The notes beneath the pieces are model-generated. The model did not search any database and was not told where the DNA came from. It worked only from the letters and a program-made list of their open reading frames with translations. From positions 3,658,001 through 3,722,000 of the forward strand of contig NZ_CP015453.1 in the NCBI RefSeq assembly GCF_003096095.1: 64,000 nt of DNA, read 5' to 3'. The stretch's first letter is position 1, and each line of letters starts with the position of its first letter. The DNA comes from Dietzia psychralcaliphila (GTDB taxonomy: Bacteria; Actinomycetota; Actinomycetes; Mycobacteriales; Mycobacteriaceae). Below, piece after piece: positions 48,732-57,630 of the stretch. Position numbers and translations under genes: made by a program.

Positions 48732-49847
48732 GTGACACTCAGCCCACTCGACGAGTACCCGATCCATCAGACGCACGCGCCGGTGACCTGGCCGGCGACG
48801 TCCGACCGGAACTTCTACGACCGGTCGTACTTCAACGTGCTCGACCGCGAGGGCCGCTTCATGGCGCTGACCGGGATCGGCTACTACCCGCGCCTGGGCG
48901 TCAAGGACGCCTACTTCGTGGTCCGCCGGGGTGACACGCAGACCGCGGTGCACCTCAGCGACGCGATCGACGACGACCGCCTCAACCCCAACGTCGGCGG
49001 CTACCGCCTCGAGGTGATCGAGCCACTGCAGGAGCTCCGCCTGACGCTGGAGCCGACCGAGGGCATCTCCGCCGACCTCACCTGGCGTGGGTCGTTCCCC
49101 TCCGCCATGGAGGAGCCGCACTCGATGCTCACCGACCGGCGGGTCACGCTCCAGGCGAGCCGCTTCGCGCAGGTCGGATCCTGGGAGGGGTGGATCGAGG
49201 TCGACGACGAGCGGATGGAGGTCACGCACTCCTCGTCGGTCGCCAGCCGGGACCGCTCATGGGGCATCCGCCCGGTCGGTGAGGCCGAGCCGGCCGGGCG
49301 GCCCGACACCGCGTTCCGGGGGATGTGGTGGCTCTACCTGCCGCTGGCCTTCGACGACTACCAGCTGTTCCTGATCATGCAGGAGGACCCTGACGGCTAC
49401 CGCACCCTCTACGACTGCACACGTCGCTGGCGGGACGGCCGCGTCGAGCAGCTCGACGGGGTGCGCGTGACCGTGGACTATCGCGCGGGCACGAGGATCC
49501 CCCGGGGCGTCCACGTGGACTTCATGAACCGCAAGGGCGACACGATCCACCTGGACGTGGAGTCCAAGCTGTTCGCACCCATCGCCTTCGGTTCCGGATA
49601 CGGCGGCGACTCCTCGTGGGCGCACGGCAGCTGGAAGGGCGAGGGGTTCACCGAGCGCGTGAGCTTCGACCTCACCGACCCCGACGTGATGGCCGGGGCG
49701 GCGTTCAGTCTCATCGACCACGTCGGCCGCGCCGTGTGCACGGAGGCCGACGGCACCACCCGCGAGGGCGCGGGACTGTTCGAGCACGGCGTGATCGGAC
49801 CGCACCACCCGTCGGGCTTCACCGACTGGACCGACGGCGCGCGGTGA
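48732..49847 (+). CDS. Lipocalin-like protein of unknown function (DUF7064/7065-type)
   Basis: A 371-residue protein without signal peptide or membrane segments, rich in Trp, Tyr, Asp and beta strands. Segments such as NFYDRSYFNVLDREGRF, YYPRLGVKDAYFVVRRGD, SSVASRDRSWGIRPVG and GMWWLYLPLAFDDYQLFLI recall the paired lipocalin-like folds of hydroxyneurosporene-synthase/CrtC-type proteins and actinobacterial DUF7064/7065 proteins found among catabolic genes. The function is unknown; hydration, isomerisation or binding of a hydrophobic substrate is conceivable. GTG at 48732 follows GGGAGAG. An LLM oxidoreductase gene follows after 88 bp. Confidence 0.75.
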   Translation: MTLSPLDEYPIHQTHAPVTWPATSDRNFYDRSYFNVLDREGRFMALTGIGYYPRLGVKDAYFVVRRGDTQTAVHLSDAIDDDRLNPNVGGYRLEVIEPLQELRLTLEPTEGISADLTWRGSFPSAMEEPHSMLTDRRVTLQASRFAQVGSWEGWIEVDDERMEVTHSSSVASRDRSWGIRPVGEAEPAGRPDTAFRGMWWLYLPLAFDDYQLFLIMQEDPDGYRTLYDCTRRWRDGRVEQLDGVRVTVDYRAGTRIPRGVHVDFMNRKGDTIHLDVESKLFAPIAFGSGYGGDSSWAHGSWKGEGFTERVSFDLTDPDVMAGAAFSLIDHVGRAVCTEADGTTREGAGLFEHGVIGPHHPSGFTDWTDGAR

Positions 49848-49866
49848 CCGCCCCGGCGAACGCCCC

Positions 49867-49923
49867 CAGGCATCCGGCGAGCTCCTTCACGCACCCAGTG
49901 AGCACCCTCAGGCATCCGGCGAG
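49867..49923. repeat. 15-bp direct repeat ahead of the LLM gene
   Basis: caggcatccggcgag occurs at 49867-49881 and 49909-49923, 42 bp apart, in the 88-bp gap before the LLM oxidoreductase start. It may be a duplicated regulator half site or a chance duplication. Confidence 0.45.
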
Positions 49924-49935
49924 AGGCATCAGCAG

Positions 49936-50934
49936 ATGAAGATCATGACGGCGCTGTTCGGTCCCACCGACGTGGTCCACCGCGCGGAGGCGCTCAGGGA
50001 GGCCGGCGCGTCCGGCGTGTTCACCTTCGAGGGACCTCACGATGTGTTCACCCCCCTGGTGCTGGCCTCGCAGGTCACCGGGCTGGACGTGATGTCCAAC
50101 GTCGCGATCGGGTTCCCCCGCAACCCCATCCAGCTGGCCCACCAGGCCAACGACCTGCAGTTGCTCAGCGAGGGTCGGTTCGTCCTGGGGTTGGGCACGC
50201 AGGTGCGGGCGCAGATCGAGAAGCGCTACGGGGCCGAGTTCGATCGCCCCGTCGAGCGGATGAAGGAGCTGGTGGGGGCGCTGCGGGCCATCTTCGCCAC
50301 CTGGGAGACCGGTGAGCGCCTGGACTTCCGCGGCGAGTACTACCGGCACACCCTCATGACCCCCACCTTCGTCCCCGGGCCCAACCCGTACGGTCCGCCG
50401 CCCATCTACCTCGGGGCGCTCGGACCGCGGCTGACCCGGGCCACCGCGGAGGTGGCCGACGGCCTGCTGGTGATGCCGTTCGGGTCGAAGAAGTTCCTGC
50501 ACGAGAAGACGATGCCGGCCGTTCGGGCCGGGCTGGCCGCCGCCGGGCGCGGCGAGGACGACTTCGAGGTGGTTCCCGAGGTGATCGTGTCCGTGGCCAC
50601 CGGGGCCGATGACGACCACTTGTCGACGCGTCGCCTGCTGGCGTTCTACGGCTCCACGCCGGCGTACAAGCCCGTGCTCGACGCCCACGGGTGGGGCGAC
50701 CTCCAGCCGGAGCTGAACACCATGTCCAAGCAGGGCCGCTGGCAGGAGATGACGTCGTTGATCAGCGACGACATCCTGCACACCATCGCCGCGTGTGGCA
50801 CCCCGGCGGAGGTGGCCGCGCACATCCGCGACCGCGTCGACGGGGTGTCGGACCGTCTCTGTCTCTATCAGACGGGCCCCATCGCCACCGAGGCGCTGGC
50901 CGAGATCGTCGACGCGCTGGGTGGCGACCGATGA
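49936..50934 (+). CDS. LLM class flavin- or F420-dependent oxidoreductase
   Basis: A 332-residue TIM-barrel enzyme of the luciferase-like superfamily, closest in appearance to the TIGR03617 group of F420-linked actinobacterial proteins. Typical segments are FPRNPIQLAHQANDLQLLSEGRFVLGLGTQVRAQIEKRYG, PPPIYLGALGPRLTRATAEVADG and PEVIVSVATG. Whether it uses F420 or FMN cannot be told from the sequence. Its stop overlaps the start of the phosphotransferase gene (ATGA), so the two are co-translated. Confidence 0.9.
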   Translation: MKIMTALFGPTDVVHRAEALREAGASGVFTFEGPHDVFTPLVLASQVTGLDVMSNVAIGFPRNPIQLAHQANDLQLLSEGRFVLGLGTQVRAQIEKRYGAEFDRPVERMKELVGALRAIFATWETGERLDFRGEYYRHTLMTPTFVPGPNPYGPPPIYLGALGPRLTRATAEVADGLLVMPFGSKKFLHEKTMPAVRAGLAAAGRGEDDFEVVPEVIVSVATGADDDHLSTRRLLAFYGSTPAYKPVLDAHGWGDLQPELNTMSKQGRWQEMTSLISDDILHTIAACGTPAEVAAHIRDRVDGVSDRLCLYQTGPIATEALAEIVDALGGDR

Positions 50935-53480
50935 CGCCGCGGGGCGCCGGTGCACACGGGGCCACTCCCCACAGTGCCAATCCCCACGTTGTCGAGTTCG
51001 ACGAGGTCGCCGACGACCGCTACGGCGGGAAGGCCGCGGGCCTGGCCGAACTCCGGCGCCTCGGCCTGGACGTCCCCCCGGGGTTCGTCATCGCGGACGC
51101 GTCCGAGGACCTCGTCGTCGTGGACCTCTCCCGGTGGTTCGACCGCATGGCCGCCGCGGGCGCCACACCGGTGGCCGTGAGGTCCTCGGCGGCCGGGGAG
51201 GACGGCGAGGACCACTCGTTCGCCGGCCAGTACGACACCGTGCTGGGCGTGGACTCCCCCGACGCCTTCGCCGACGCCGTGCGCACGTGCGCGGCGTCGG
51301 TGAACTCCGGCCGCGCGTCGTCATACCGCGCGGAGCCGGCGGCCACCGCGACGGCCGGCACCGGGTCCGACACCACGGCCGCGAACACGGCCACGGACAC
51401 CGCCCCGCCGCCCATGCACCTGGTGGTGCAGCAGATGGTGGACGCGCGCGCCGCCGGCGTGGTGTTCACCGCGGACCCGACCACCGGCCGGCGTGACCTC
51501 ATGGTGATCGACGCCGTCGCCGGTCTGGGTGAGGCGCTCGTCGACGGATCGGCGTCCCCGGACCACCTCGTCCTGGATTCCGTCGGCGAGGTGGCCGTCC
51601 GGGAGTACGACGACGACGAGGGCGTCCTGTCCCCGGAGGACATCGCCGCCATCCGGTCGGGCGCCCTGCGCGCGGAGCAGCACTGGGGCCGGCCGATGGA
51701 CCTCGAGTGGGCGATCGACCGGGCCGGCACGCTCTGGTGGCTGCAGGCACGGCCCATCACCACCCTGCCCGCCGACCTGGGCGAGATGGACTCCACCCTC
51801 GCGGGCCCGGACCACGTCTACACGCGCTGCAACATCGGCGAGATGATGCCGGGGGCGTTCTGTCCCCTCACGGCGTCGGTCTCGGGGTTCGCGATCGACT
51901 ACGCCATGCAGAAGATCCAGGTGGTGGCTCGCGCCCAGCCGAGCTACGAGCAGCCGTGGCTGCAGGTGGGCTACTTCTCCGGGCACATGTTCCTCAACCT
52001 CACCGAGGGGACGGCGCTGAGCTCGGGGATCGTGGGCAACTCCCTGGAGCAGTTCTCCACCTCGATCTGCGGGCGGGTGGTCGAGGAGCTGGTGCCCAAG
52101 CCGCCCAAGCCGTTCCTGCGCAGGCTCAGCAACACCATCCGGCTCTCCTCCCACGCGCTGTCGGCGGGCCCGGCGATCCGGCGGCTGGAGGGGCAGATCG
52201 CCGGCTGGCGGGTCCCTACCAGCGAGGACCCGCGGCTGGTGATGGAGCAGTTGGAGGCCGGGGTCGAGCAGTACTGCGACGTCACGCTGACCCATGTGCG
52301 GTCGTCCTCCCGCGCCGCGGTCGCCGCCAACATCCTCGAGAGTGTCCTGATGAAGCAGGCGGTCAAGGCCGGCCGCGGCGAGGACTCCGGCCGCACCGAC
52401 GCGGCGAGGCTCATGGCCGGCGCCTCCGATGTGGAGAGCGCGATCATGCTGGAGCAGCTGGACGCGGTGGTCCGCGCCATCGCGGCCGACCCCCCGGCCG
52501 CCGAGGAGTTCCTCGCCGCGGATCCAGGCGTCGCGGTCACCACCCTGCGGGCCTCGGACCGTGCCGCGGGCGAGCAACTGCGCGCGTTCCTGGCTCGTCA
52601 TGGTCACCGCGGCTACCGCGAGCTGTGCATGCGCGATCCCTCCTGGGCCGAGGATCCGGAGGGGCTCGGGGCCATGATGCAGGTGATGGTGCGATCGGCG
52701 CAGGCGGCGGGTGATGGCGTGCGGGCGGCGGGTGACCGCGGACCGGGCCCGGCGCACCCGGGCGCGGGTTCGAATGCTGACGCCGATGCGGGCGTGGACG
52801 AGCCCAGCTCCCCCGCCATCCGCCTGCTCGCCCGATTCGCGCAGGAGGGGGCCCGCGGGCGCGAGGAGACCAAGGCCAAGATGGCGCTGATGGCGCACGC
52901 GCTCAAGCGGGGTTATCGCCACCTCGGTGAGGTGCTGGCCGCAGCCGGGCGACTGCCCGATGCGGACCTGGTGTTCTTCTTCGACCGTGCGGAACTTGCC
53001 CGGATCGTCGGGACGGGCGAGATCGGCGATCTTATCCAGAGCGCGCAGAAGCGCCGGGAGGCGCTGGCGTTCCAGGACGTGCTGGAGTTCCCCGACGTCT
53101 CGGCCGGCCGGCCGGTCCCCCTGATCGCCCGGCCCCCGCGCGAGGCGGCGGGTGGCGAGATCATCGGCCGGCCGGCGAGCCGCGGGTCGGTGGAGGGCGT
53201 GGTGCGCGTGGCGCGGTCCATCGTCGACGCCCGCGAGGTGCAGCCGGGAGAGATCCTGGTCGCGCCCGTCACGGACGTGGGTTGGACCCCCTACTTCACG
53301 GTGATCTCGGCACTCGTCACCGACATCGGCAGTTCGGTCTCCCACGGGGCCGTGGTCGCGCGGGAGTACGGCCTGCCCTGCGTGGTCAACACCATCGTCG
53401 CCACCCAGACGCTCAGAACCGGCGACCGGGTCCGCGTGGACGGGGACCGGGGGGTGGTGACGCGGCTCGACCAGGACTGA
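50931..53480 (+). CDS. PEP-synthase-like phosphotransferase (rifampicin phosphotransferase family)
   Basis: An 849-residue three-domain enzyme. The N-terminal ATP-binding domain (1-285) has YGGKAAGLAELRRLGLDVPPGF, VRSSAAGEDGEDHSFAGQYDT and the end DLEWAIDRAGTLWWLQARPIT. The middle part (about 300-745) is a substrate-binding region. The C-terminal phospho-His domain has His805 in GSSVSHGAVVAREYGLPCV. The architecture and length match rifampicin phosphotransferase, which moves the ATP beta-phosphate to a hydroxyl via the His; relatives of unknown substrate are common in actinobacteria. Two low-complexity inserts (residues 137-162 and 595-625) break the conserved blocks. Coupling to an LLM oxidoreductase suggests it phosphorylates a pathway intermediate rather than, or as well as, an antibiotic (inference). 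Confidence 0.85.
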   Translation: MTPRGAGAHGATPHSANPHVVEFDEVADDRYGGKAAGLAELRRLGLDVPPGFVIADASEDLVVVDLSRWFDRMAAAGATPVAVRSSAAGEDGEDHSFAGQYDTVLGVDSPDAFADAVRTCAASVNSGRASSYRAEPAATATAGTGSDTTAANTATDTAPPPMHLVVQQMVDARAAGVVFTADPTTGRRDLMVIDAVAGLGEALVDGSASPDHLVLDSVGEVAVREYDDDEGVLSPEDIAAIRSGALRAEQHWGRPMDLEWAIDRAGTLWWLQARPITTLPADLGEMDSTLAGPDHVYTRCNIGEMMPGAFCPLTASVSGFAIDYAMQKIQVVARAQPSYEQPWLQVGYFSGHMFLNLTEGTALSSGIVGNSLEQFSTSICGRVVEELVPKPPKPFLRRLSNTIRLSSHALSAGPAIRRLEGQIAGWRVPTSEDPRLVMEQLEAGVEQYCDVTLTHVRSSSRAAVAANILESVLMKQAVKAGRGEDSGRTDAARLMAGASDVESAIMLEQLDAVVRAIAADPPAAEEFLAADPGVAVTTLRASDRAAGEQLRAFLARHGHRGYRELCMRDPSWAEDPEGLGAMMQVMVRSAQAAGDGVRAAGDRGPGPAHPGAGSNADADAGVDEPSSPAIRLLARFAQEGARGREETKAKMALMAHALKRGYRHLGEVLAAAGRLPDADLVFFFDRAELARIVGTGEIGDLIQSAQKRREALAFQDVLEFPDVSAGRPVPLIARPPREAAGGEIIGRPASRGSVEGVVRVARSIVDAREVQPGEILVAPVTDVGWTPYFTVISALVTDIGSSVSHGAVVAREYGLPCVVNTIVATQTLRTGDRVRVDGDRGVVTRLDQD

Positions 53481-53801
53481 CCCCTGCTCCGTGTCTCGCC
53501 GCCACCTGTGCGAGTCCTGCGCGTGCCGAGGCTGTTCGACCGCGCACTTGGCCAGAACGACTGTGCGCCCTAGGAGGTCATGCCACACTGCAGAAGAGCG
53601 ACGAGCGCCGTAGATCGGGACTCCCGTGAGCTCCGATTCGGCGCCCGACAGCCTCGGCCGCATCCCCTCCCCCTCCCCCGACGCGGTTTCCCTCCCCGCT
53701 CATCGGTTCGAGGCCCTCGCCACCGTGGTGATCGCCGCTGCGACCAGACGTGCCGGCCCTCACCGATACCCCACGACTTCTCAAACGAGAGGACCCAGAT
53801 C
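53481..53801. other. Intergenic gap, nothing recognised
   Basis: A 321-bp gap between the phosphotransferase and the next SDR. I see no convincing promoter, hairpin, repeat or small gene beyond the region just ahead of the SDR start, where AGAGGACCC precedes the ATG. Open frames crossing it lack the expected third-position bias. Confidence 0.5.
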
Positions 53802-54644
53802 ATGGCAGGAAAACTGGACGGCAAGGTCGCCTTCATCACCGGAGCGGCGCGAGGACAGGGGCGCAGCCACGCGGTGCGGCTCGCCGAGGACGGCGCGGAC
53901 ATCATCGCCGTCGACATCTGCGCACCGATCGCCTCACTCGAGGGGTTCTATGACCTGCCGACGCAGGAGGACCTTGACGAGACCGTGCGCCTGGTCGAGG
54001 CGCAGGGGCGCCGTATCGTCGCCCGCGTCGCGGACGTCCGGGACCTGCCGGCACTCACCGACGCGGTATCGGCCGGGGTCGCTGAACTGGGGAGCGTCGA
54101 CATCATCGTGGCCAACGCCGGCATCTTCACCTTCGGGCAGGAGACCCACAAGATCGAGCAACAGTCCTGGAACGACATCCAGGACATCAACCTCACCGGC
54201 GTCTGGCACACCTACGCGGCGGCAGCCGAGCACCTCCTCGCCGCCGGCCCGGGCGGCTCGGTCATCATCATCTCCTCGCTAGCCGGCTTCAAGGGCCTGG
54301 CGAACGTGGCCGCGTACACCGCTGCCAAGCACGGCATCGTCGGACTGATGAAGGTCCTGGCCAACGAGCTCGGCCCGCACGGCATCAGAGTCAACACGAT
54401 CCACCCCAACTCCATCGACACCCCGATGGTCAAGAACTCCAAGACGTACGGGCTCTTCCGACCGGACCTGGACGACCCGCAGGCGGAGGATGCCGAAGAC
54501 GCCTTTGCCGGCCTCAACCCCATGGGCAAGGCCTGGATCGAGTCGATCCACGTGTCCAACGCCGTCGCCTGGTTGGCCTCGGACGAGGCCTACTACGTCT
54601 CGGGCGGGGAGATCCCGGTCGACGGAGGCGCGTCGGTCCACTGA
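53802..54644 (+). CDS. Mycofactocin-type SDR family oxidoreductase
   Basis: A 280-residue SDR of the TIGR03971 type, whose members hold NAD(H) tightly and are thought to pass electrons to the peptide-derived cofactor mycofactocin. The opening GKVAFITGAARGQGRSHAVRLAEDGADIIAVDIC is the group signature (GQGRSH and VDIC), and the insertion DLPTQEDLDETVRLVEAQGRR is likewise characteristic. Catalytic Tyr and Lys lie in AAYTAAKHG. It ends with IPVDGGASVH. No mycofactocin biosynthesis genes are in this window. It follows the phosphotransferase gene on the same strand. Confidence 0.92.
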   Translation: MAGKLDGKVAFITGAARGQGRSHAVRLAEDGADIIAVDICAPIASLEGFYDLPTQEDLDETVRLVEAQGRRIVARVADVRDLPALTDAVSAGVAELGSVDIIVANAGIFTFGQETHKIEQQSWNDIQDINLTGVWHTYAAAAEHLLAAGPGGSVIIISSLAGFKGLANVAAYTAAKHGIVGLMKVLANELGPHGIRVNTIHPNSIDTPMVKNSKTYGLFRPDLDDPQAEDAEDAFAGLNPMGKAWIESIHVSNAVAWLASDEAYYVSGGEIPVDGGASVH

Positions 54645-54685
54645 CCGCTTGAGTCGGACGTACTGCAGTCCGCGCATCCTGCAAT

Positions 54686-54720
54686 GTCCCCGGGGGACGT
54701 TCCGGCGCCCTTCGCGCCGG
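54686..54720 (+). terminator. Two adjacent hairpins after the SDR
   Basis: gtccccgggggac (54686-54698) is a compact inverted repeat, and ccggcgc/gcgccgg (54702-54708 with 54714-54720) forms a 7-bp stem with a five-base loop. They lie 42-76 bp past the SDR stop and probably end its transcript. In the rest of the 404-bp gap (to 55048) I see only an A/T-rich patch, taaatttattt near 54988-54998, that may be part of the next promoter. Confidence 0.5.
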
Positions 54721-55048
54721 ACGTGGTGTATCCGGGATCTACCCGGAGTACCGATCCGGTCGCCCGCGCGTCCGAGCGTAGATCGCGCTCACCCTGAGGC
54801 CCAGGTCGGATAACTCGGGGGGACATGAGCGTCGGATCGCGTGCAGTTCTAGTCGTCCGTAGAGACCAAGGGCGATCTCGGCCGAGGGGCCTCCGCCCTG
54901 GTGGCCTTCTCCACGAGTTCCACCAGACCGTGGGCGCTACGGGGGAGCTGCTCGACAGAACATGCCCCGCGGGCGGAACGATCGGACTAAATTTATTTCC
55001 ACTGATCGCGTCCGCGATCGTTCGCCTCTCCCGATCGAGGTTCGCAGA

Positions 55049-55630
55049 ATGTCCACCTCCACCGCCGCCCATTCCACCTCCGCCCACTCCACCGTCGCCC
55101 AGGTCTCCAAGGCCTTGCGTCTCGCGTTGATCATCGGTGGCCTCCTCGCCATCGGCTTCGGCATCGCCGTTCTGGTCTGGCCCGCCAAGACCGCCGTCGC
55201 GATCACCGGCGTGCTCGCCTTCTACGCCATCATCGCGGGCGTCGTCTACGCCTCCATAGGCTTCCTCGCCAAGAGCCATGGGACGGGTAGTCGGGTCGGC
55301 CACGTCCTCCTGGGTCTGCTGTACGTGATCGCCGGCGCCTACGCCTTCGCCTCGCTCGAGCAGTCCGCGGCATTCCTCGCCGTCTTCATCACCGTGATGA
55401 TCGGCGTCATGTGGATCATCGAGGGGTTCACCGCCCTGTTCACCCTCGGCGAGTCGGGCGCGAAGGGCGTGACGATCGTGTTCGCGATCATCTCGGTCCT
55501 CGCGGGCGTCTCCCTGCTGAGCACCCCGGTGTGGGGCGCCGGCTTCCTGTGGTGGCTCCTCGGCATCTCGCTGATCGTGCTGGGGGCGCTGAACGTCTTC
55601 CGTGCGATGTCCGCGCGGAACTCACGCTGA
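55049..55630 (+). CDS. HdeD family (DUF308) membrane protein
   Basis: A 193-residue membrane protein with six hydrophobic helices and a short Ser/Thr/His tail at the start. The helix pairs with conserved Gly and the motifs GIAVLVWPAKTAVAITGVLAFYAIIAG and GVMWIIEGFTALF are typical of HdeD/DUF308 proteins, associated in enterobacteria with acid resistance. The ATG at 55049 (MSTSTAAHS) is preferred to the longer frame. Role here unknown. Confidence 0.88.
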   Translation: MSTSTAAHSTSAHSTVAQVSKALRLALIIGGLLAIGFGIAVLVWPAKTAVAITGVLAFYAIIAGVVYASIGFLAKSHGTGSRVGHVLLGLLYVIAGAYAFASLEQSAAFLAVFITVMIGVMWIIEGFTALFTLGESGAKGVTIVFAIISVLAGVSLLSTPVWGAGFLWWLLGISLIVLGALNVFRAMSARNSR

Positions 55631-55699
55631 GCGGACGCACCGACGCACTCCCGGGGTCGGCGATCGCGGACGCGCGCGCCGACCTCGTCGTCGTCGATC

Positions 55700-56110
55700 T
55701 CACCCGATTTTCTCCGACGCCCCTCGTGGGGTGGTCGGCGAGGTCGGGGTTGCCGGGGTGCACCAGATCACGGCGGCCCCGGTGACGAGGTAGACCACCT
55801 GCAGGACGTGGACGCCGCGAATCGAGGCGATCTCCGCGACGATCCACACCACCATGATCCATCCGGACAGGATGCTGGCCGCCTGCCATCCCGCGCTCCG
55901 CTTGAGCATCACCGTCGCCGCGAACAACGCGCTACCTCCCACGAGCGCGAGCAGGATCACGCCGGGAAGAAAGAGACTGCTGAAGTCGGTGTGCTCGATC
56001 CACGAGGGTTCCTCGGGGATCACACCGGTCATGAGCGCGATGCCCCCGCCGGCTGCCGTGATCCCGTTGAAGAGCAACAACCCGAGAAGGACTTTGCCGA
56101 CTGCGTTCAT
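55700..56110 (-). CDS. Small four-helix membrane protein
   Basis: A 136-residue membrane protein with four hydrophobic segments (VLLGLLLFNGITAAGGGIALM, FLPGVILLALVGGSALF, ILSGWIMVVWIVAEI, VVYLVTGAAVIW). No family name is recognised; similar short proteins are common in actinobacteria. The ATG at 56108-56110 has AGGA about nine bases upstream and is preferred to an ATG nine bases earlier. An MFS gene ends 25 bp upstream on the same strand, and co-transcription is likely. Confidence 0.75.
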   Translation of the reverse strand: MNAVGKVLLGLLLFNGITAAGGGIALMTGVIPEEPSWIEHTDFSSLFLPGVILLALVGGSALFAATVMLKRSAGWQAASILSGWIMVVWIVAEIASIRGVHVLQVVYLVTGAAVIWCTPATPTSPTTPRGASEKIG

Positions 56111-56135
56111 ACGTCGCATCCTATGGACCCGCGGG

Positions 56136-57551
56136 TCACGAATACAGAGACTTCTTGCTGGTCTCCGGGGCCAGGACGAGCGAGATGATGGTCAGCACGG
56201 ACAGCCCCACCAGGTAGTACCCGACGTAGGCCACTGAGTAGTTCTGCACCAGCCACACCGCGACGAACGGCGTCAGTGCGGCGCCGAGGATGGCCGAGAA
56301 GTTGTACGCGACTCCCGAGCCGGTGTACCGGGTGTTGGTGGGGAACAACTCCGGGAGCACGGCCGACATGGGTCCGAAGGTCAGGCCCATGAGGATCATG
56401 CCGACGCACAAGAAGAGCAGCATGCGGGTCACGTCGAGGTCCTCGCCGGTACCGATCGCCTCGGGGTCCAGCCACCAACCAAAGCTGAGCCCGAAGGCGA
56501 TGATGGCGAGGGTGACGCCGATGAGCATGCGACGCCGCCCGAGCGCGTCGGCGAGGAGCCCGGCCACCGGCACGAACACCGCGAACAGGATGATCGCGAC
56601 CACCTGCAGGGTCAGGAACGACCGGTAGCCGTACCCCAGCCCGCCGGTGCCCTCGCCGCCGATCGCGAAGGACAGGATCCACGTGGTCATCAGGTAGAAC
56701 AGGCCGTAGGTGGCCAGCATGATGAACGTGCCGAGGATGATCTCTCGCCAGTTCTTGCTGAACACCTCCGACACCGGTGTCTTGACGCGCTGATCGTCCG
56801 CGATGGCCCGGGCGAACACCGGGGTCTCCTCGATCCGGAGACGGACGTAGAGGCCGACGGCCACCATCACGATCGAGAGCAGGAACGGCAGGCGCCAGCC
56901 CCACACCAGGAACGGATCGGACAGGTCGCGGGCCGTGGAGTCGTACGAGAACCAGGTGGTCAGCAGCAGGAAGAGTCCGTTGGCCAGGATGAACCCGAAC
57001 GGCGCGCCCAGCTGCGGCCACATCGCGGCAAAGGCCCGCTTGCCCGGCTGCGCGGTCTCCGAGGCAAGGAGCGCCGCACCCGACCACTCACCGCCCAGCC
57101 CGATTCCCTGGAAGAAGCGCAGGATGGTGAGCATCGCCGGGGCCCACAGCCCGATCTGGTGGATGGTCGGCAGCAGTCCGATGAGGAAGGTCGCGATTCC
57201 CATAGTGAGCAGCGCTCCCACGAGCGTGACCTTGCGGCCCAACCGGTCCCCGTAGTGGCCGAAGATCACCGAGCCGAGCGGGCGGGCGACGAACGCGGTC
57301 CCGAAGGTCGCCATGGAGGCGAGCAGAGCGGCGCCCGAGTCGCCCCCGTGGAAGAAGAGCAGCGGGAAGACCGACACCGCGGCCGTGGCGAAGATGTAGA
57401 AGTCGTAGAACTCGATGGTCGTGCCGATGAGCGAGGCAAAGATGATTCGTCGCCGGGGAACCGTCTCGGTCGGTTCGGTCCAGTCGGCGGGTTCCGCGGC
57501 CACGTCGGCCGGTCCGCGGTCGCCGCTCACGGGGTCGGATGATGCGTTCAC
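56136..57551 (-). CDS. MFS transporter, metabolite:H+ symporter type
   Basis: Twelve-helix transporter (about 471 residues) of the ProP/ShiA-like group. GTTIEFYDFYIFATAA opens helix 1, ARPLGSVIFGHYGDRLGRKVTL is the loop 2-3 signature, and RFFQGIGLGGEWSGAALLASE marks helix 4. The substrate would be an organic acid, osmolyte or shikimate-like compound; it cannot be fixed. The start is unclear: GTG at 57549-57551 (MNASSDPVSG) is used, and a TTG 15 bases earlier is possible. Followed closely by the small membrane protein gene. Confidence 0.9.
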   Translation of the reverse strand: MNASSDPVSGDRGPADVAAEPADWTEPTETVPRRRIIFASLIGTTIEFYDFYIFATAAVSVFPLLFFHGGDSGAALLASMATFGTAFVARPLGSVIFGHYGDRLGRKVTLVGALLTMGIATFLIGLLPTIHQIGLWAPAMLTILRFFQGIGLGGEWSGAALLASETAQPGKRAFAAMWPQLGAPFGFILANGLFLLLTTWFSYDSTARDLSDPFLVWGWRLPFLLSIVMVAVGLYVRLRIEETPVFARAIADDQRVKTPVSEVFSKNWREIILGTFIMLATYGLFYLMTTWILSFAIGGEGTGGLGYGYRSFLTLQVVAIILFAVFVPVAGLLADALGRRRMLIGVTLAIIAFGLSFGWWLDPEAIGTGEDLDVTRMLLFLCVGMILMGLTFGPMSAVLPELFPTNTRYTGSGVAYNFSAILGAALTPFVAVWLVQNYSVAYVGYYLVGLSVLTIISLVLAPETSKKSLYS

Positions 57552-57630
57552 CGGGGCATCGTACAAAAGCCGGGCATGCCATTACCCCCGTCGCTCGGTG
57601 ACACGGGCGTCCCCTCACAACCCTGCCGTC

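Noticed and set aside
50931-53480. Calling the phosphotransferase a rifampicin-resistance gene outright
   Set aside because: Architecture and length match, but many relatives have other or unknown substrates and the neighbours are metabolic genes.
51321-53663. Minus-strand open frame of 780 codons opposite the PEP-type phosphotransferase
   Set aside because: A shadow frame: Arg/His/Gly-rich composition and no recognisable fold, while the plus strand has full family motifs.
54593-55303. Minus-strand Gly-rich frame across the hdeD-like gene
   Set aside because: Its Gly/Asp-rich stretch is the antisense of the HdeD membrane helices and has no start signal.
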